This document shows positions 60,235 through 64,000 of a stretch of DNA of 64,000 bases, in pieces. Source of the stretch: Alteriqipengyuania_B sp035481675 (GTDB lineage: Bacteria; Pseudomonadota; Alphaproteobacteria; Sphingomonadales; Sphingomonadaceae). Within the stretch, counting starts at the first letter, position 1, and the number at the start of each line of letters is the position of its first letter. The DNA lies in contig NZ_JAYJJW010000001.1 in NCBI RefSeq assembly GCF_035481675.1, positions 1,860,001 to 1,924,000 of the forward strand. Direction: 5' to 3'. A program made the position numbers and the translations under genes. Below the pieces are notes generated by a model. The model searched no databases. It saw nothing but the letters and a program-made list of their open reading frames with translations, and was not told the DNA's origin.

Positions 60235-61020
60235 ATGCAGTTTTCCCGTTTCAAGGCCGCTTTCGATCGTGCCGGTCGCCACGATGCCAGCATCATCGCC
60301 GCCGGCATCGCCTATTACGCGTTCCTCGCGCTCGTGCCGATGCTCGCAGCCTGCGTGCTCGCCTATGGCGTTTTCGCCGATCCGGACACGGTGGCGAACC
60401 ACATCAGGGCGCTGGCGGATAACCTCCCGCAATCCGCAGCCGATCTGATTGCGGGGCAATTGCGTTCGGTCACGCAGAGCAACGATGCCAAGGCCGGACT
60501 GGGCCTGCTGGCAGCGCTGGCGCTCGCCCTGTTCGGCACGCGGAACGCCGGCGGCGCCGTGGCGCGGGGCCTGACTATCGCCTTCGAGACCGGCGAACGG
60601 CGGGGGTTCCTGAGAAGCCAGCTGGTCGCCATCGGCATCACTATCGCCGGCGTGTCCGGCATCGTGCTGGTGGCCGTGACGATTGCGGCCGTGGTCGCGA
60701 TCGAGAACGGTATCGGCCAGTATCTCGGCTATGCCGTGCTGCTCGGCGGGGCGATCCTGGGCAGCGGGGCGCTTTATCGCCTGGTGCCGCACGGGGTCAC
60801 GCCGACGTGGCGCGAAGTGATGCCGGGCGCGGTCTTTTTTGCCATCGGGTGGCTTGTGCTCACCGCGGCGTTCGGCGCCTATGTCGCCAATTTCGGCAAT
60901 TACAACGCCACGTTCGGCGCGCTGGGCGGCGTAATCGTGCTGCTGACGTGGTTCTACCTGTCCGCCTACCTGCTCCTGATCGGGGCGGAACTGGTCGCTG
61001 CGGACCGCGCCGCAGAGTAA
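60235..61020 (+). CDS. YihY/virulence factor BrkB family membrane protein, copy 2
   Basis: This 261-residue protein has about six membrane helices: IIAAGIAYYAFLALVPMLAA, LLAALALALFGTRNAGGAVA, LVAIGITIAGVSGIVLVAVT, FFAIGWLVLTAAFGAYVANF and GGVIVLLTWFYLSAYLLLIG. GIAYYAFLALVP and the final G-A-E-L are family features. It is shorter than the member at 26098 and not closely similar. It lies between fdxA and carD, 67 bp after fdxA, on the same strand. ATG 60235 is used; the frame stays open upstream. Function unknown. Confidence 0.9.
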   Translation: MQFSRFKAAFDRAGRHDASIIAAGIAYYAFLALVPMLAACVLAYGVFADPDTVANHIRALADNLPQSAADLIAGQLRSVTQSNDAKAGLGLLAALALALFGTRNAGGAVARGLTIAFETGERRGFLRSQLVAIGITIAGVSGIVLVAVTIAAVVAIENGIGQYLGYAVLLGGAILGSGALYRLVPHGVTPTWREVMPGAVFFAIGWLVLTAAFGAYVANFGNYNATFGALGGVIVLLTWFYLSAYLLLIGAELVAADRAAE

Positions 61021-61056
61021 CCGGATAGCCAGCCGGACCGCAGCTATTTCAGCGAC

Positions 61057-61087
61057 TCGCAATTTTGTTGCGAATCTGTTATATAAT
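61057..61087 (+). promoter_or_regulatory. Promoter with inverted repeat upstream of carD
   Basis: A perfect TATAAT (61082-61087) lies in an AT-rich patch. TCGCAA-N5-TTGCGA (61057-61073), a perfect inverted repeat, sits where the -35 and spacer should be. No good -35 is seen, as expected if an activator binds there or if CarD itself helps. The start codon is about 150 bp downstream. Confidence 0.6.
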
Positions 61088-61173
61088 AGGCCGACGCCGC
61101 TCGGTTTTCCGCCGCGCGGCCGCGTGAGTACGGAAAGGCAGCCCCCACAGTCAGGACAATTCGCTGGTGAAGT

Positions 61174-61189
61174 CGACAGGGATCTGTCG
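61174..61189 (+). promoter_or_regulatory. Hairpin in the carD leader
   Basis: CGACAG-GGAT-CTGTCG is a perfect 6-4-6 hairpin within the ~150-nt leader between the proposed promoter and the carD ATG at 61244. It does not cover the AAAGG ribosome-binding site. Role unknown. Confidence 0.35.
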
Positions 61190-61243
61190 GCCTCGGCACC
61201 GGATTTGACGCTGCAACGGGCGCCGGACACAGAAAGGTACCTT

Positions 61244-61771
61244 ATGGCAGCCAATGCCTTCGATGTCGGCGACTACGTCGTCTATCCCAAGCACGGCGTG
61301 GGCCGTGTGATCGAACTTCAGAATGAAGAAATCGCCGGCATGCAGCTGGAACTCTACGTCCTGCGGTTCGAAAAAGAGCGCATGACCCTGCGCGTCCCCA
61401 CCAACAAGGTCGAAGCGATCGGCATGCGCAAGCTGTCGAGCGACAAGACCCTGAAGGAAGCGATGGACACGCTGAAGGGCAAGCCCAAGGTCAAGCGCAC
61501 GATGTGGAGCCGCCGCGCCCAGGAATACGAAGCGAAGATCAATTCGGGCGAGATCGTCCTGATCGCCGAAGTCACGCGCGACCTGTTCCGCCCGGAAGAC
61601 CAGCCGGAGCAGAGCTATTCCGAACGCCAGATCTTCGAAGCGGCCTCCAGCCGCCTCGCCCGCGAACTGGCCGCGATGGAGAAGACCGACGAGCCGACCG
61701 CGCTCGCCAAGATCCTGGACGTGCTGAAAGAACACGCGCCGCAGTATTACAACAACGGCGACGAGGAGTAA
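61244..61771 (+). CDS. carD: CarD family transcriptional regulator
   Basis: This 175-residue protein has the RNA-polymerase-interacting domain (about 1-60; FDVGDYVVYPKHGVGRVIEL, LYVLRFEKERMTLRVPTNK) followed by a helical DNA-contacting domain (KVKRTMWSRRAQEYEAKINS, SERQIFEAASSRLARELAAM). CarD/CdnL proteins stabilise open complexes, especially at rRNA promoters, and link growth to stress. ATG 61244 follows AAAGG at good spacing; an upstream GTG in frame would add 40 unconserved residues. A perfect terminator follows. Confidence 0.96.
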   Translation: MAANAFDVGDYVVYPKHGVGRVIELQNEEIAGMQLELYVLRFEKERMTLRVPTNKVEAIGMRKLSSDKTLKEAMDTLKGKPKVKRTMWSRRAQEYEAKINSGEIVLIAEVTRDLFRPEDQPEQSYSERQIFEAASSRLARELAAMEKTDEPTALAKILDVLKEHAPQYYNNGDEE

Positions 61772-61791
61772 GTCCTCCGCCAACCGGATCG

Positions 61792-61822
61792 AAGGGCCGC
61801 CCCGCAACGGGCGGCCCTTTTC
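61792..61822 (+). terminator. Intrinsic terminator of carD
   Basis: AAGGGCCGCCC and GGGCGGCCCTT form a perfect 11-bp stem with a 6-nt loop (CGCAAC) and a TTTTC tail. It lies 20 bp after the carD stop. Confidence 0.93.
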
Positions 61823-61946
61823 GTTGGAGCCCGGTCTGCCGATGAAGGTCCGTTCGTGCGCGGCGGTCGGCCGTTGGTCGACGGATCGCTTGCAATGAAA
61901 GCCCGACCGCCTTACTGTGTTATGCAGTTAATACAGGAGAGCGGCA

Positions 61947-62801
61947 ATGCGTATGGGAAAATTCTTCGGCAAGATCGTGCCGGTCGTCGCGATGGCCTTC
62001 GCGGCAGGCGTGTCGGGCTGCGACAATATCAAGATGAACATAAACGGCAGCGACTTCGACGGGAAGCCGCTGGCGGAAATCGACCTCTCCGGCTCGGCGC
62101 CGACCGAAGTTGCGCTGATGGGCCCCGACATCGTCACGATCACGGAGGGTGCTGAATTCGCGATCACCGTTTCGGGCACCGATGCGGCGAAGGACCGGAT
62201 GCGCTTCAACCTCGATGGCGAGAATATCGCGATCGGTCGGGCCAAGGGCGACTGGAAGGATGGCGACAATGCCACGGTCAAGATCGTGCTGCCGTCGGTC
62301 AAGGAACTGGTGCTGGCGGGCTCGGGCACTATCACCAGCGAATCGCTGGACGGCGAGGCCGAGATCAACGTGCTAGGATCGGGCCGAGTCGACGTGGCCA
62401 AGGTCGCGGCCTCCAAACTGGAAATCAACATCGCCGGTTCCGGATCGCTGAAGGCGTCCGGCACGGCGGACGAGCTCGAAATGTCGATTATGGGTAGCGG
62501 CAACAGCGACCTTTCCGGCCTCGAGGTCGGCAATGCCGACGTGAATGTGATGGGATCGGGCGATGCGCAATTCGCGTCCGACGGCAAGGTCGATGCCAGC
62601 ATCATGGGTTCGGGCAGCATCACCGTGCGCGGCAGCGCCACGTGCGAAGTCAGCTCGATGGGTTCGGGTACGCTGCGGTGCGAGGCGGGTGAAAGCCGCA
62701 GCGCCGCCGAAGCCGCCCCTGCTGCAACCGAAACGCCGGAAACAGGCGAGGCGTCCGACGCTCCCGAAAGCCCGAACGCTCCGGAAGCCCCCGACGCCTG
62801 A
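61947..62801 (+). CDS. GIN-domain (DUF2807) lipoprotein with GSG repeats
   Basis: This 284-residue lipoprotein (lipobox ending Cys25, GVSGC) carries a head GIN/DUF2807 beta-helix. Short repeats recur about every 20 residues, each with a G-S-G turn: LVLAGSGTI, INVLGSGRV, INIAGSGSL, SIMGSGNS, VNVMGSGDA, SIMGSGSI and SSMGSGTL. They stack into a right-handed beta-solenoid. The last ~40 residues are low complexity, rich in A, E, P and T. It is probably an envelope protein on the periplasmic or outer face. GGAGAG precedes ATG 61947. The binding partner is unknown. Confidence 0.88.
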   Translation: MRMGKFFGKIVPVVAMAFAAGVSGCDNIKMNINGSDFDGKPLAEIDLSGSAPTEVALMGPDIVTITEGAEFAITVSGTDAAKDRMRFNLDGENIAIGRAKGDWKDGDNATVKIVLPSVKELVLAGSGTITSESLDGEAEINVLGSGRVDVAKVAASKLEINIAGSGSLKASGTADELEMSIMGSGNSDLSGLEVGNADVNVMGSGDAQFASDGKVDASIMGSGSITVRGSATCEVSSMGSGTLRCEAGESRSAAEAAPAATETPETGEASDAPESPNAPEAPDA

Positions 62802-62819
62802 TCCGGATGCCGCCGGCCC

Positions 62820-63782
62820 TTACGAGGGGTCGGCGGCCGCCCGGCGCAAGCGATCGTTGATCGCCGCGCCGATCCCCTTGTCCGGAATGGGCGCCACTGC
62901 CACCGCCGACTTGTCCGAGGCGGCGGCACGATGCAGCAGCGCGTACAGCCGGGCCGCGGCCTCCGCCAGGTCTCCGGAGGCCGACAGGCTCGCATCGCCC
63001 GCCACCGGCCCGAAACCGATCAGGAATTCGTCCGCCTTGCCCTGCGCCGCGTCCAGTCGGACGGGTTTCCCCGGCGAGTAGTGGCTGGCGAGCTGCCCGG
63101 GCGCTTCCACCTCGGCACTGACGACCGGTGTGGCCGGGCCAAGCAGGTCGGTCAGTGCGCGGAGCGTTATCGGACCTGGCCTAAGCAGCGACCAGCCGGA
63201 GTCGCGCAGCGCAACTATCGTCGATTCGAGGCCCGCCGACGTCGCGCCGCCATCGATCACCAGCGGCACCCTCCCCGCAAGCGTCGCCCCGACATGCGCC
63301 GCGCTCGTCGGGCTGACCGCACCGCTGCGATTGGCGGACGGCGCCGCGAGTGGCACGCCGCACTCCTCCAGCAGCTGCCGCATTGCCGGATGGGCCGGCA
63401 TGCGCAGGGCGATCGTCGGCAGCCCGGCCGTGACGGCGGGCGCGATACCGGCATCCTCGCGCAGCGGCAGCACCAGCGTCAGCGGCCCCGGCCAGAATTC
63501 CTCAGCCAGCTTCGCAGCCCGCTCGCCCAAAACCGCGATCTTGCGTGCCTGCTCCATCGAGGCGACATGCACGATCAGCGGGTTGAAGCTGGGCCGGCCC
63601 TTGGCGCGATAGATGCCGGCAACCGCATCGGCACTGTCGGCCCGGGCGGCGAGGCCGTAAACCGTCTCCGTCGGGACGGCCGCGATTCCCGCGTCGAGCA
63701 GGATTTGGGCCGCCCGTGCGATGCCATCCGCGTCGGCGGGCACGGTTTCCGTAACGTCGGCAGCGGCGTGCTTGTCGGCCAT
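62820..63782 (-). CDS. tsaC: L-threonylcarbamoyladenylate synthase (Sua5/YrdC/TsaC)
   Basis: This enzyme makes threonylcarbamoyl-AMP from threonine, bicarbonate and ATP, the first step of the t6A37 tRNA modification. The YrdC domain (about 10-205) has PTETVYGLAARADSADAV, IYRAKGRPSFNPLIVHV, SANRSGAVSPTSAAHV and LESTIVAL. The C-terminal Sua5 domain (about 235-320; ASHYSPGKPVRL, DEFLIGFGP) is present, so it is the long Sua5 type of 320 residues rather than short TsaC. ATG 63782 is chosen because the upstream extension is basic and unconserved. A possible near-leaderless promoter lies just upstream. Confidence 0.94.
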   Translation of the reverse strand: MADKHAAADVTETVPADADGIARAAQILLDAGIAAVPTETVYGLAARADSADAVAGIYRAKGRPSFNPLIVHVASMEQARKIAVLGERAAKLAEEFWPGPLTLVLPLREDAGIAPAVTAGLPTIALRMPAHPAMRQLLEECGVPLAAPSANRSGAVSPTSAAHVGATLAGRVPLVIDGGATSAGLESTIVALRDSGWSLLRPGPITLRALTDLLGPATPVVSAEVEAPGQLASHYSPGKPVRLDAAQGKADEFLIGFGPVAGDASLSASGDLAEAAARLYALLHRAAASDKSAVAVAPIPDKGIGAAINDRLRRAAADPS

Positions 63783-63791
63783 GGCTCGCGC

Positions 63792-63819
63792 GCTATATCG
63801 GGACCACGCCGAAGCCAAG
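63792..63819 (-). promoter_or_regulatory. Possible promoter of the Sua5/TsaC gene
   Basis: On the minus strand CTTGGC (63819-63814), a 16-nt spacer and TATAGC (63797-63792) are followed by 9 nt before the ATG at 63782. The layout matches the one ahead of ctpA, giving a leader of only two or three bases and no Shine-Dalgarno. Confidence 0.4.
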
Positions 63820-63856
63820 GATTTCCGCCGGAAACCGCGACTAAAGGACCGCAAAG

Positions 63857-64000
63857 ATGGATACGTTCACCCCGCCCACCCAGGACCAGCTGCTCGCCAT
63901 TCGGGTGAATGCGGGGATCGAGGAGCTGGCCGAGGCGGAGCGTTTCGCGGCGGCCGAAAGCGATCTCGTCGAAGCCATCGTCGAAGGTGTGGGCCAGTTT
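63857..64000 (+). CDS. Acyl-CoA dehydrogenase, N-terminal fragment (cut by window edge)
   Basis: The frame opens at ATG 63857 after AAAGGA and stays open for 48 codons to the window end. The sequence MDTFTPPTQDQLLAIRVNAG followed by an acidic helical stretch (ELAEAERFAAAESDLVEAIV) resembles the N-terminal extension of the larger acyl-CoA dehydrogenases (AcdA/DUF1974-type or ACAD11-like) of sphingomonads. The flavin-binding core is outside the window, so the call rests on the start only. It is divergent from the Sua5/TsaC gene. If correct, the enzyme would donate electrons to the EtfAB encoded here. Confidence 0.6.
   Translation, partial: MDTFTPPTQDQLLAIRVNAGIEELAEAERFAAAESDLVEAIVEGVGQF

Overview
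GC-rich (roughly two-thirds G+C), gene-dense chromosomal DNA from an alphaproteobacterium, most likely Sphingomonadales (Erythrobacteraceae/Sphingomonadaceae type). Pointers are SciP and TrcR (alphaproteobacterial cell-cycle regulators), a Coq7-type ubiquinone hydroxylase, the nadD-rsfS-rlmH-envC-ctpA cluster, a SUV3-like helicase with S4 protein, FdxA and CarD, a lone sucC followed by etfBA, and a GGAAC-N16-CGTT general-stress promoter. No rRNA, tRNA, insertion sequence, prophage, CRISPR array or origin was seen. No stretch above 300 bp lacks a gene; the longest gaps (37002-37280, 61021-61243, 17562-17777, 6639-6849) hold promoter or leader DNA.

Layout. 1-3613 (-): ABC-2 exporter (permease cut by the window edge) and an HlyC/CorC protein. 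3751-11096: OmpA-like lipoprotein, CysQ-like phosphatase (-), sucC, etfBA, two tandem diverged secreted paralogs, a YqhA-type membrane protein. 11091-17561 (-): RND efflux adaptor and oversized permease, DUF445 protein, acetyltransferase. 17778-18831 (-): stress membrane protein, SciP and a small partner. 18967-24958: mnmA, hypotheticals, an S12 hydrolase, PhzF-like protein, CDF transporter, PdxH. 25139-27892 (+): DnaJ-like, YihY, FabI. 27903-30806 (-): wecBC for UDP-ManNAcA. 30884-37001 (-): nadD-rsfS-rlmH-envC-ctpA-dsbB-coq7 and a secreted protein. 37281-38829 (+): M23 peptidase with bactofilin. 38907-41393 (-): acyl-CoA ligase, TrcR. 41570-46172: lipoprotein, quinone oxidoreductase (-), DUF1192 protein, ClpA. 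46273-50690 (+): M1 peptidase and the ligase-associated exonuclease plus ATP-dependent DNA ligase. 50718-56703 (-): M23 peptidase, hemB, GNAT, fused MFS/spermidine synthase, gamma-carbonic anhydrase. 56873-61771 (+): SUV3-like helicase, S4 protein, FdxA, YihY, CarD. 61947-64000: GIN-domain lipoprotein, Sua5/TsaC (-), start of an acyl-CoA dehydrogenase.

Genes are packed into short operons joined by 4-bp start/stop overlaps (ATGA, GTGA, TTGA). Shared themes are envelope growth (three LytM/M23-fold proteins, a bactofilin, CtpA, OmpA-like protein), cell-cycle control (SciP, TrcR, two CtrA-like boxes) and stress or protein quality control (ClpA, DnaJ-like protein, EcfG-type promoter).

No wholly new system could be shown. 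The most unusual signals are regulatory: (a) intrinsic-terminator hairpins whose 3' arm is the Shine-Dalgarno of the next gene and whose T-tract runs up to or into its start codon (8574-8618, 46240-46275, 29594-29623); (b) promoters placed so that transcripts would be leaderless (DnaJ-like gene, rsfS); (c) textbook EcfG and sigma-32 promoters; (d) a perfect palindrome over the start codon of an acyl-CoA ligase gene. At protein level the RND permease carries two extra predicted membrane segments, and two 300-residue secreted paralogs sit in tandem. All domain and family calls come from reading the translated sequence, without database searches.
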